The position numbers and the translations under genes are program-made. Positions 1-5,360 of a stretch of 9,942 nt of DNA are shown one piece after another. The first letter of the stretch is position 1, and every line of letters begins with the position of its first letter. Below the pieces are notes generated by a model. The model made no database searches. It saw nothing but the letters and a program-made list of their open reading frames with translations, and was not told where the DNA came from. This DNA is from Bog-756 sp035534835 (GTDB taxonomy: Bacteria > Actinomycetota > Acidimicrobiia > Acidimicrobiales > RAAP-2), in contig DATLRE010000085.1 of assembly GCA_035534835.1 (NCBI GenBank), positions 1 through 9,942 of the forward strand, given 5' to 3'.

Positions 1-120
1 AGGATGTAACGGCCCACTTCTGCAGCGGCACGGTGGCACTGTCTCCTCGCGTTCAGCCCACCTGGCGGAACCCTCGATCGCAGACCCCTCCTTGGTCAGC
101 TCAAGTCGACGTGCACTTCG
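1..120. other. Non-coding 3' flank of the ATPase gene
   Basis: This stretch lies downstream of the minus-strand ATPase gene, whose TGA is at 121-123. I find no convincing ORF, no strong hairpin and no RNA gene here. It may hold the ATPase 3' end or the edge of a neighbouring gene outside the window. Confidence 0.4.
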
Positions 121-1305
121 TCAATCGGCCTTCCTGCCCGGACTGCCGATACGCAGCATGTAGTCGCCGAACATCGGAACGGTGAAGTCGATGCGCCCCC
201 GCTCGGGCACGAAGCACAGCGACCGTCTGAGCAGCGACTCACGGATGGGCGTGACCGCCGACGGTTCGCGTCCGAGGGTCCTCGCCACCTCTGCGGTCCG
301 CACTGGCCCGGGTCCGATCTGGGCCATCGCCAACATGTACCTCCGTTCGGCGGCGGTCGAGGCGCCGGCGCGCACCCGGAAGAACCCGTCGTCGAGTTCG
401 GCCAGGGCGAGGGGGATGCTCCGCCGCACGTCGTCCGCCGTGATCGTGTCCGGCCCGTCCGCGACGTCCCATGCCTGGAGCCCGAATTGCTGGATGAAGT
501 ACGGGTAGCACTGCGTGACCTGGAGGATCTCCTCCAGCGCTCCGGCGGTCCACGTGACGCCTTCGTCGGTCGCCGGCTGCTGCAGTGCCTCTGTGGCCTG
601 GCTCTCGCTGAGTGACCCGATGGTCGGGAACATGAAGAGACGTTCCGCGTAGGCCTTGGCCTGCCCCGTCGTCGCCGCCAGGGTCGGCAGCCCCGCTCCT
701 GCGACCACCACGGGGAGGGCGAGCTGGGCGGCCCGGTGGAGTCCGATGATCAGTGACTCCAGCGTGGTCCGGTCCACGTAGTGCAGTTCGTCGATGGTCA
801 GGAGAATGCCGGTCTGGTGCTCCTTGGCCGCGGTCCCGAGTTCGACGAACAGGCCGGCCAGGTCGGGGCCGAGGTTGCCCGAGTCTGCCGGCCCGGAGAT
901 GGCCTCCACGTCGATGCTGAGCTCCGTGCCGTCGGGTATGCGCAGGCTGAACGCCTTGAGCACGCCGAACGCGCGACGGAGGGTGTCGCCGGCACGCTTC
1001 TTGGCGTCCATGGCCAACAGGATCCGACGCAGCGCCGCCGCCAGGTCGGGCGCGAGGAGTCCGTCCTCGGTGACCTCGATGTGGGCGTGGAAGTAGCCGT
1101 GGGCCTCGGCCAGCTCCTGGAACTCGACGAGCAGGACGGTCTTTCCCACGCCCCGCAGCCCGGTGAGGATCTGGCTCCGCGCGTTCGAACCCAGGAGCAG
1201 GCGTTGCAGCGCCACGCTCATGTCGTCGATCTGTTCGTCCCGCCCGACGAGCGCCGGGGGTCGGCTACCCGCCCCGGGCGAGTACGGATTGAGCACGGGG
1301 TCCAC
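121..1305 (-). CDS. AAA+ ATPase, Orc1/Cdc6-like (AAA_16 type) ATP-binding protein
   Basis: The 394-residue product is predicted to be a cytoplasmic P-loop ATPase with a C-terminal winged helix. Visible motifs are an N-terminal NPYSPGAGSRPP-LVGRD segment (residues 6-23) that I recognise from a widespread actinobacterial ATP-binding family, Walker A GLRGVGKT (49-56), Walker B ILLTIDEL (167-174), a sensor-1-like strand PVVVAGAG (198-205), and a helix-rich lid. A winged-helix domain follows at about 318-382 (AEVARTLGREPSAVTPIRESLLRR). The start is GTG at 1303-1305; GGGAGGAG lies about 7 nt upstream, and the next residues match the family N-terminus. It is divergent from the NRDE gene across a repeat-rich 270-bp spacer. 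A -10 box TAGAAT (minus strand, 1336-1331) overlaps a TTCTATAGAA palindrome, which suggests repression, perhaps autoregulation (inference). The cellular role of this family is unknown. The Orc1-like fold could reflect DNA or replication functions, but also a STAND-like regulator. Confidence 0.85.
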   Translation of the reverse strand: MDPVLNPYSPGAGSRPPALVGRDEQIDDMSVALQRLLLGSNARSQILTGLRGVGKTVLLVEFQELAEAHGYFHAHIEVTEDGLLAPDLAAALRRILLAMDAKKRAGDTLRRAFGVLKAFSLRIPDGTELSIDVEAISGPADSGNLGPDLAGLFVELGTAAKEHQTGILLTIDELHYVDRTTLESLIIGLHRAAQLALPVVVAGAGLPTLAATTGQAKAYAERLFMFPTIGSLSESQATEALQQPATDEGVTWTAGALEEILQVTQCYPYFIQQFGLQAWDVADGPDTITADDVRRSIPLALAELDDGFFRVRAGASTAAERRYMLAMAQIGPGPVRTAEVARTLGREPSAVTPIRESLLRRSLCFVPERGRIDFTVPMFGDYMLRIGSPGRKAD

Positions 1306-1321
1306 GGACGGCTCCTCCCAG

Positions 1322-1357
1322 TTCTATGTCATTCTATAGAAGTCTCTCTATAGAACC
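1322..1357. promoter_or_regulatory. TCTATR array, copy 1 (three sites)
   Basis: Three AT-rich sites begin at 1323 (TCTATG), 1333 (TCTATAG, inside the perfect palindrome TTCTATAGAA at 1332-1341) and 1347 (TCTATAGAA). Offsets are 10 and 14 bp. The array covers the presumed ATPase -10 region. About 24 of 36 positions match a second array at 1454-1489 with the same offsets. The sites look like cooperative operator or iteron sites; the binding protein is unknown. Confidence 0.6.
1331..1336 (-). promoter_or_regulatory. Putative -10 box of the ATPase gene
   Basis: Read on the minus strand, TAGAAT (5 of 6 matches to TATAAT) lies 25 nt upstream of the GTG start. That gives an expected transcription start near 1324 and a leader of about 20 nt that carries the SD at 1312-1319. 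The -35 region (minus strand, about 1353-1359) matches TTGACA poorly. The box sits inside the TTCTATAGAA palindrome, so a protein bound there would block RNA polymerase. Confidence 0.45.
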
Positions 1358-1380
1358 ACGACCTCCTCGTTCGCAGTCCA

Positions 1381-1387
1381 TCTATAG
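1381..1387. promoter_or_regulatory. Isolated TCTATAG site
   Basis: A single ATCTATAGC site lies between the two triple arrays. Its CTATAG core at 1382-1387 is one of four in about 150 bp. I found no CTATAG elsewhere when reading the rest of the window, which fits the scarcity of such AT-rich hexamers at this GC content. Confidence 0.45.
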
Positions 1388-1429
1388 CTCAAGGCTCATA
1401 CACGGCAGGCCGGGAGTGGGCAGGATCGG

Positions 1430-1445
1430 AGCGGACACGTCCGCT
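1430..1445. promoter_or_regulatory. 16-bp inverted repeat AGCGGAC-AC-GTCCGCT
   Basis: Perfect 7-bp arms surround a 2-nt centre in the ATPase/NRDE divergent region, between the single CTATAG site and the second TCTATR array. The loop is too short for an RNA hairpin, so a dimeric protein operator is the likelier reading. No regulator is recognised. Confidence 0.4.
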
Positions 1446-1453
1446 GGCCGTGC

Positions 1454-1489
1454 ATCTATGTTCTTCTATGCGCGAGTCCCTATAGATCT
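1454..1489. promoter_or_regulatory. TCTATR array, copy 2 (three sites)
   Basis: Sites begin at 1455 (TCTATG), 1465 (TCTATG) and 1479 (CCTATAGA). Their offsets of 10 and 14 bp are exactly those of copy 1, displaced by 132 bp. It lies about 90 bp upstream of the NRDE start, so it could affect either divergent gene. The sites are more diverged from the palindrome than those of copy 1. Confidence 0.55.
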
Positions 1490-1537
1490 CCCACAGCCGG
1501 GCGACACAGGCCGAACGGCAGCGGCACCCGCATAGCC

Positions 1538-1551
1538 CACCCGTACGGGTG
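1538..1551. promoter_or_regulatory. 14-bp perfect palindrome CACCCGTACGGGTG
   Basis: This is a perfect palindrome centred on GTAC, just upstream of the TAnnnT box of the NRDE gene and ending 24 nt before its ATG. If transcription starts at the ATG, the palindrome covers roughly -25 to -38, a typical place for a repressor or activator operator. No specific regulator can be assigned. Confidence 0.4.
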
Positions 1552-1562
1552 CCCCCGGCCAC

Positions 1563-1568
1563 TACCGT
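1563..1568 (+). promoter_or_regulatory. TAnnnT -10 box for leaderless NRDE transcript
   Basis: TACCGT ends 7 nt before the ATG at 1576. No SD-like purine run precedes that ATG, as expected of a leaderless mRNA beginning at the start codon. The same arrangement recurs at 2423 and 9259. Confidence 0.5.
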
Positions 1569-1575
1569 TCCGGAC

Positions 1576-2376
1576 ATGTGCCTCCTCGTGGTCGCCTGGC
1601 GGTCCGTCGACGGATGGCCCCTCGTCGTCGGGGCCAACCGCGACGAGTGGCTGGACCGGCCGGCCACGGCGGTGACCGTGCTGAGGGAGGCGGCACCGAG
1701 GATCCTGGGGGGACGGGACGAGCGGGCCGGCGGCACGTGGCTGGCCGTCAACGAGCACGGAGTCGTCTGCGGGCTGACCAACCGGCCCCTGCCCGACGGC
1801 CCCGACCCGACCCGGCGGTCGCGTGGCCGACTGCCCCTGCTGGCCGCCGGGTGCCGGACGGCCGAGGAGGCCGTCGAGGTCCTGGTCGACGAGGTGGCCG
1901 CGGGCTCGTACAACCCGGCGTGGCTCCTCGTCGGCGACCGGCGCTCCCTCCACCACCTGGCCGTCCACCCGGACGGGCCCGCCGAGGTCGAGCGGCTCGG
2001 CCCCGGGCTCCACGTCCTGGAGAACGCCCCGCTCGGGGACCCGTCCCCCAAGGTCGACCACGTCCGGGCGGCACTGGACCGCGCCACATCGGCCGGGACC
2101 CCGCTGTGGGAGGCCCTGCCCGAGCTCCTCCGGGACCACACCGTCGTGGAGGCGCCGGACGGCGTCCACCGGTTCGCCGACGGGCGGGAACGCCGGGCCG
2201 CCACCCTCGCCCCCTGCGTGCACAGCGACGGCTACGCCACCCGCTCCTCGGCCCTCGTGCGGATGGGCGACGACCCCGACGGGCTCCCCCAGCTGCTCGT
2301 GGCCGACGGCCCACCCTGTCGCGCGCCGTACCTCGACGCCGGCGGCCTGTGGGCACGGGGTCCGTCGGGGGCGTGA
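1576..2376 (+). CDS. NRDE family protein (TANGO2-like, formerly DUF833)
   Basis: The 266-residue product begins Met-Cys-Leu-Leu-Val-Val. The family signature ANRDEWLDRPA is at 20-30 (NRDE at 21-24), followed by the conserved GGRDERAGGTWLAVNEHGVVCGLTNR block at 45-70. A C-terminal YATRSSALV segment and a LLVADGPPC strand also fit the family. As I recall, family members are grouped with the Ntn-hydrolase fold, with a cysteine right after the initiator Met as potential nucleophile. Human TANGO2 is linked to heme or lipid handling, but the bacterial function is unproven. An in-frame GTG at 1549 is possible, but ATG 1576 puts Cys at residue 2 and follows a leaderless TAnnnT box, so I prefer it. 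No signal peptide is visible. It stands alone, divergent from the ATPase gene. A 10-bp palindrome CCCACGTGGG begins 3 nt after the stop (2379-2388). Confidence 0.88.
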   Translation: MCLLVVAWRSVDGWPLVVGANRDEWLDRPATAVTVLREAAPRILGGRDERAGGTWLAVNEHGVVCGLTNRPLPDGPDPTRRSRGRLPLLAAGCRTAEEAVEVLVDEVAAGSYNPAWLLVGDRRSLHHLAVHPDGPAEVERLGPGLHVLENAPLGDPSPKVDHVRAALDRATSAGTPLWEALPELLRDHTVVEAPDGVHRFADGRERRAATLAPCVHSDGYATRSSALVRMGDDPDGLPQLLVADGPPCRAPYLDAGGLWARGPSGA

Positions 2377-2422
2377 CCCCCACGTGGGACGTCCGGCCCC
2401 GATCCCGGGGGGGCGGTCGGCG

Positions 2423-2428
2423 TAGGTT
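2423..2428 (+). promoter_or_regulatory. TAnnnT -10 box before the 62-residue ORF
   Basis: TAGGTT ends 6 nt before the ATG at 2435. This is the same layout as upstream of the NRDE and chdC genes and is the main support for treating the ORF that follows as expressed. Confidence 0.35.
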
Positions 2429-2434
2429 CGGGCC

Positions 2435-2623
2435 ATGGGCACCGGAGCCGGTGATGTCCCAGGACATCGCGGACAGTTGAACCTGGCCCCGGCGTTGCTC
2501 GGTGCCGGCACGATCTTCCAGGCCAAGGTGCGCGCCGACGACCACTGGTCGACCAGTCCGAAGATCGCCATGGTCTGCGAGGTCGACTCGGGAACATCCG
2601 GCGCTCCGGGTCCGCCGGACTGA
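2435..2623 (+). CDS. Small hypothetical protein (62 aa), doubtful
   Basis: I do not recognise this product. The frame runs 62 codons from ATG 2435 to TGA 2621-2623. There is no SD, but a TAGGTT box sits 6 nt upstream in the leaderless position. Third positions are mixed over the first 25 or so codons and then almost all G or C over residues 26-51 (TIFQAKVRADDHWSTSPKIAMVCEVD), as in a coding region of this genome. No signal peptide, membrane span or metal motif is seen; the tail is Gly/Pro-rich. It could be a small real protein, a fragment of a decayed gene, or chance. It occupies most of the 2377-2695 gap, where I otherwise see only the CCCACGTGGG palindrome. Confidence 0.3.
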   Translation: MGTGAGDVPGHRGQLNLAPALLGAGTIFQAKVRADDHWSTSPKIAMVCEVDSGTSGAPGPPD

Positions 2624-2695
2624 CGGACCCGGCGCCGAGATCCGCGGCACCTCCGGCACACCGGACGACCACAGCGAGTCCGGCCGGCACCCGGA

Positions 2696-2718
2696 TCGTC
2701 GCCCGGATCGGGCGACGA
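2696..2718 (-). terminator. Hairpin terminator of the DUF1269/zinc-ribbon/SHOCT operon
   Basis: A 9-bp perfect stem TCGTCGCCC/GGGCGACGA with the 5-nt loop GGATC lies 4 nt beyond the SHOCT gene stop on the minus strand. No U-tract follows, as is common in high-GC actinomycetes. The symmetric stem could also stop plus-strand transcripts from the 2435 ORF. Confidence 0.6.
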
Positions 2719-2722
2719 CGCG

Positions 2723-3112
2723 TCAGCCGAGAAGCTTCGCCTTCTGCGCCTGGTACTCCGCGTCCGTCAGCACACCCTGCTCCTTGAGGTCCGCCAACTT
2801 CGCCAGCTCGTCCACTTGGCTGGCGCCGGCTACCTCACGGACGTGCGAATTGAACGCCTGCTTCTGCCGGGCGGCGTCCTTGACCGCGTGCTCCTGCATC
2901 TTCCCTCCACGGGCGATGAGGTAGACGAGGATCCCCAGGAAGGGGAGGACGATCACGAAGATGACCCAGAGGGCCTTCGCCCAGCCACCCATGTCATGGC
3001 TCCGGAAGATGTCGCCGAAGATCGCGATCAGGATCCAGATCCAGATCACGAACAGGAAGAACTCGAGCATGGTCCAGAACAGACTCTGCTGTGGGTAGTA
3101 GTAGGCAAGCAT
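2723..3112 (-). CDS. Two-TM membrane protein with C-terminal SHOCT domain
   Basis: The 129-residue product is predicted to be an inner-membrane protein. Residues about 12-33 (FWTMLEFFLFVIWIWILIAIFG) and 47-68 (LWVIFVIVLPFLGILVYLIARG) are two membrane spans. They resemble the PLDc_N-type N-terminus (phospholipase-D-nuclease N-terminal), including LP-LG-LVYL-ARG. A charged linker leads to a SHOCT domain at about 100-128 (QVDELAKLADLKEQGVLTDAEYQAQKAKLLG), a short helical oligomerisation module common at protein C-termini. The start is ATG 3112, with GAGGAG 8 nt upstream. It is the last gene of a three-gene operon: the zinc-ribbon gene stops 46 bp upstream and a hairpin follows directly. The function is unknown; proteins of this layout are frequent in actinomycetes and often sit near stress genes (established, but loosely). 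A membrane scaffold or envelope-stress role is an inference. Confidence 0.85.
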   Translation of the reverse strand: MLAYYYPQQSLFWTMLEFFLFVIWIWILIAIFGDIFRSHDMGGWAKALWVIFVIVLPFLGILVYLIARGGKMQEHAVKDAARQKQAFNSHVREVAGASQVDELAKLADLKEQGVLTDAEYQAQKAKLLG

Positions 3113-3158
3113 CGGTCACTCTCCTCTTGTCGTGATCATTCGAACAGCACCCGCTTCG

Positions 3159-3395
3159 TCATGGACGCGGCCCTCCCCCGTCCGTCGGCTCGTCCAGTGT
3201 CGGCACGTCGCGGGGTTTCGCGAGCACCGGCCGCAAGATCGGGACGTCCGACCACTCCTTGCAGCACGTACGGCACCGCCAGCTCAATCCGCTCGAATCG
3301 AGCGTGCCGAGCCTCACGATCAGGTGCGGTACATCGGTCTCGCCGCAATGGGGGCACTCGCGACCCGCCTGCGTGTCGTCATCGAGGGGATCCAT
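3159..3395 (-). CDS. Small zinc-ribbon protein (78 aa)
   Basis: The 78-residue product has two Cys pairs, C14-x2-C17 (CPHC) and C41-x2-C44 (CRTC, followed by C45), separated by 23 residues. This is a typical zinc-ribbon arrangement for binding one Zn(II), with LIVRLGTL and LSWRCRTC as the probable beta strands. The C-terminal 25 residues are Pro-rich and presumably disordered. ATG 3395 lies 6 bp after the stop of the DUF1269-like gene, with AGGGG overlapping that stop, so translational coupling is likely. The SHOCT gene follows 46 bp later. No enzyme domain is present. Candidate roles are nucleic-acid or protein binding, but nothing in the sequence decides between them. A second minus-strand frame overlapping most of it (3136-3357) lacks any motif and is treated as a shadow. 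Confidence 0.72.
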   Translation of the reverse strand: MDPLDDDTQAGRECPHCGETDVPHLIVRLGTLDSSGLSWRCRTCCKEWSDVPILRPVLAKPRDVPTLDEPTDGGGPRP

Positions 3396-3401
3396 CAGCC
3401 C

Positions 3402-3932
3402 CTATCCGGCGTCACCCTTGGCATCGGCCTCGATCGCCTTCTGATCGGCCTTCATCTCCTTGGCCTGGACCTTCTGGGCGTGCGTCATGGCCGCCTCGAC
3501 CTTGGCCTCCATGTCGGAGACGGCCACGACCACCAGCCCGGCCTGACCGTTGTCGAGTCCCTCCCCCAATTCCTTCAGGTCACCGCGGCTCATCCCTGCC
3601 GCCGCGTGTCCCGCCAGGGATCCCAGCAGTGCGCCACCGCCCCCGGCGGCGACCAGGAGTCCGCCGCCGATGGCCGCGGCAGGGAACAACGCGATCACCA
3701 GCCCGGTGGCCAGACCCACGCCGCCGCCGAGCACCCCTCCGACGCGGGTGGGCGTCTCGTGCTTCTTGACGATCTTGACCTTGCCATCGGCCTTGCGTTC
3801 CACCACGGCGGCGTCATAGGCATCGATCAGACCGGCCTCGGTGTGGAGGGCATGGACGGCGTCGTAATCGGCGAGCGCATCCTCGACGTCGCCGTACACG
3901 CCGGAGTAGACGAACAGGGTGTCGACGGGCAT
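3402..3932 (-). CDS. DUF1269-like glycine-rich membrane-associated protein
   Basis: The 176-residue product has three parts. An N-terminal alpha/beta region (1-58, DTLFVYSGVYGDVEDALADYDAVHAL) contains a KVKIVKKHETPTR motif. A Gly/Ala-rich segment (64-113, VGGVLGGGVGLATGLVIALFPAAAIGG and onward) could form one or two glycine-zipper membrane hairpins. The C-terminal portion contains MSRGDLKELGEGLDNGQAGLVVVAV (114-138) and an Ala/Lys-rich helical tail. This order matches DUF1269-type proteins, whose function is unknown. Start choice: ATG 3932 has GGAGGA 4 nt upstream, while the in-frame ATG 3944 has no SD; the open frame back to 4142 lacks coding character. It is the first gene of the operon with the zinc-ribbon and SHOCT genes. 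A DosR/DevR-like inverted repeat lies 78-97 bp upstream, suggesting redox or hypoxia control (inference). Confidence 0.8.
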   Translation of the reverse strand: MPVDTLFVYSGVYGDVEDALADYDAVHALHTEAGLIDAYDAAVVERKADGKVKIVKKHETPTRVGGVLGGGVGLATGLVIALFPAAAIGGGLLVAAGGGGALLGSLAGHAAAGMSRGDLKELGEGLDNGQAGLVVVAVSDMEAKVEAAMTHAQKVQAKEMKADQKAIEADAKGDAG

Positions 3933-4009
3933 GGAGTCCTCCATCTTGTTGCCGGGTCGGGTGGTGCGCCTCCTACCACGTTGAGTCTGCCGTCGCACCC
4001 GCCGCGCAT

Positions 4010-4029
4010 CCAGGGGCGAAAGTCCCGAA
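4010..4029 (-). promoter_or_regulatory. DosR/DevR-like box upstream of the DUF1269 operon
   Basis: On the minus strand the core is GGGACTTTCGCCCC (4026-4013), flanked 5' by TTC. The mycobacterial DosR (DevR) consensus is TTSGGGACTWWWGTCCCSAA; I count 15 of 20 matches, including the whole left half-site. It lies 78-97 bp upstream of the ATG at 3932, compatible with an activator site upstream of a promoter in between, although I cannot point to a convincing -10. Confidence 0.4.
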
Positions 4030-4109
4030 GCGATCCGCCTCGAGCGTCTGCTGGAGCTACTCGACCTCCCCCCGGGGTGATCCCGGCAATCAGGTGCGAT
4101 CGTTCCGCC

Positions 4110-4162
4110 GGGGAGTGTGCTCCCCTGCGAGCCGGACCACACGACGGGCCCGGAAGGGCCCG
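4110..4162 (-). terminator. Two GC-rich hairpins downstream of the DUF2332 gene
   Basis: Hairpin one is CGGGCCC/GGGCCCG (7 bp) around a 4-nt loop at 4145-4162. Hairpin two is GGGGAG/CTCCCC (6 bp) around TGTG at 4110-4125. They lie 77-130 nt past the DUF2332 stop in the direction of transcription and before the DUF1269 operon, so they may separate the two transcription units. Neither has a U-tract. Confidence 0.35.
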
Positions 4163-4238
4163 CTGGATGGATCAGGGGGTCGCCTGCGTCGCCTGCATCG
4201 GGAGCCCACCGCCCACGGACAGCTGCTGAGCGCCCGGT

Positions 4239-5294
4239 TCAGAGCCGCCAGTCCAACGAGCGCCCATGGGGGTGGACGAAGGCGAGCACCTCGGCTTCGT
4301 GGGCGTCGCCGTCGAAGGTGACGAGGCCGAGCACGCTGGTCTCGGTTCCGAGGTCGTCCCGGGGAGCCGTCACGGCCCCCAGCACGCTCACCACCCCGGC
4401 GCCCTCTCCGCTGACCCAGGCGATCGGTCGCCCGGCAGCCGCGACCTGGAGCGCCTCGACGAACTCGGCGCGCCGGTCCGGTGACAGGTAGGCCAGGGCC
4501 CAGGTGGTCACGACGACGGGTAGGCACCCGCGCGGAACTCCTGCGAGCAGACCGGGCAGTGCATCGACGGCATCCCCCCGGGTGATGTGGAGTTCCGCGT
4601 CACGGGCCAGTTCGAGGGAGGCCCGGGTACGTGCGAGCCGGCCCGTGTCGGGCCAGACGCAGGCCAGTTGCCAGCGCACGGCGTCGTCGTCCTCCAGGTC
4701 GACAGGATCCCGGTCGAGTCCGTACCGGGCGACGATGGGTGGGAGCCGGGGGGCGATGGGCGGAGCGCCCCCGGTCACCTCGCACGTCAGCCGGACCTGC
4801 GCGTCCGGTGGACCGGTCGTTCCGGCGGTCCCGTAGTCCAACAGGTAGCGATCGCACACGAGGTTCAGCCCGGCGCTGCAGCCCACATCGACGAGACCGA
4901 TCGGCTGACCCGTTCGGGAGGCGATCTCCGTCAGCGCCGGCCCCAGCAACGCCGATCGCCCCACCTCGTTGGTGTTCGTGTGCCGGGTCCCCAGCAGTTC
5001 GCCGATGGCCTCGCCGTGGGCCAGGCACACGTCCACGAAGAGCGGACCGGGGTCCTGGTCCGAGTTGCCGGCGTAGACGTCCGCGAGGGGGTGCTCGAGG
5101 CCCGACAGGATCAGGTGGTGCACCGCCGCCAGGAGGACGGTGGGCAGGTGCGCCTCCGGCGGGGCATCGCGCACGATGGCGAGCACGTCGTCGGATCCGG
5201 CGACCTGTCGGCACACCCGGTCGTACAGAGGCGAGTACCCCCGACACTGGGTGTCCGCGAACCAGTTCCACAGATCGGACAGGTCGCTGCTCAT
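4239..5294 (-). CDS. DUF2332 family protein, methyltransferase-like fold
   Basis: The 351-residue product is a full-length DUF2332 protein. Recognisable elements are the helical N-terminus (WNWFADTQCRGYSPLYDRV, 9-27), the LPTVLLAAVHHLILSG block (50-65), TNTNEVGRSALL (106-117), and the Rossmann-like VDVGCSAGLNL (135-145). The last resembles motif I (D-x-G-x-S-x-G) of SAM-dependent methyltransferases. A later strand-rich segment with VVVTTWALAYLS is also typical. The substrate and activity of DUF2332 proteins are not established; methyltransferase activity would be inference from the fold. ATG 5294 is the only reasonable start, because an in-frame TGA lies six codons upstream. Yet the strong SD GGAGGAG (5318-5324) is 23 nt away and instead fits a tiny upstream ORF that overlaps this ATG. 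It lies 66 bp downstream of the secreted-repeat-protein gene and may be cotranscribed with it. Confidence 0.85.
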   Translation of the reverse strand: MSSDLSDLWNWFADTQCRGYSPLYDRVCRQVAGSDDVLAIVRDAPPEAHLPTVLLAAVHHLILSGLEHPLADVYAGNSDQDPGPLFVDVCLAHGEAIGELLGTRHTNTNEVGRSALLGPALTEIASRTGQPIGLVDVGCSAGLNLVCDRYLLDYGTAGTTGPPDAQVRLTCEVTGGAPPIAPRLPPIVARYGLDRDPVDLEDDDAVRWQLACVWPDTGRLARTRASLELARDAELHITRGDAVDALPGLLAGVPRGCLPVVVTTWALAYLSPDRRAEFVEALQVAAAGRPIAWVSGEGAGVVSVLGAVTAPRDDLGTETSVLGLVTFDGDAHEAEVLAFVHPHGRSLDWRL

Positions 5295-5308
5295 GCAGCG
5301 CCGATCAT
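5291..5308 (-). CDS. Possible 5-codon leader ORF coupled to the DUF2332 gene
   Basis: On the minus strand, ATG at 5308-5306 has GGAGGAG (5324-5318) 9 nt upstream. It reads Met-Ile-Gly-Ala-Ala and then TGA at 5293-5291. Its stop overlaps the DUF2332 start in ATGA (5294-5291), the classic geometry of termination-reinitiation coupling. It could be a chance ORF with an SD that is simply far from the main start. Confidence 0.3.
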   Translation of the reverse strand: MIGAA

Positions 5309-5360
5309 CTCACGGTGCTCCTCCCCCGGGACGGGACCGCGGCGACCCGGCCTCTCCCCG

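Noticed and set aside
781..1353. Plus-strand open frame opposite the ATPase gene
   Set aside because: It is antisense to the Walker A and B-encoding region, with no start signal and no domain.
1322..1489. CRISPR array or transposon ends at the TCTATR repeats
   Set aside because: The repeats are only 6-10 bp with unequal spacers and no cas or transposase gene nearby; binding-site arrays explain them better.
2379..2388. Palindrome CCCACGTGGG after the NRDE stop as a terminator
   Set aside because: Ten bases with no loop cannot form a stable RNA hairpin; at most it is a protein site or chance.
1480..2661. Minus-strand open frames opposite the NRDE gene
   Set aside because: The plus-strand NRDE protein has a diagnostic motif and full length; the antisense frames have none and overlap each other.
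3933..4142. N-terminal extension of the DUF1269-like gene back to 4142
   Set aside because: The extension is Arg/Ser-rich without coding character and contains the DevR-like box. A strong SD sits directly before ATG 3932.
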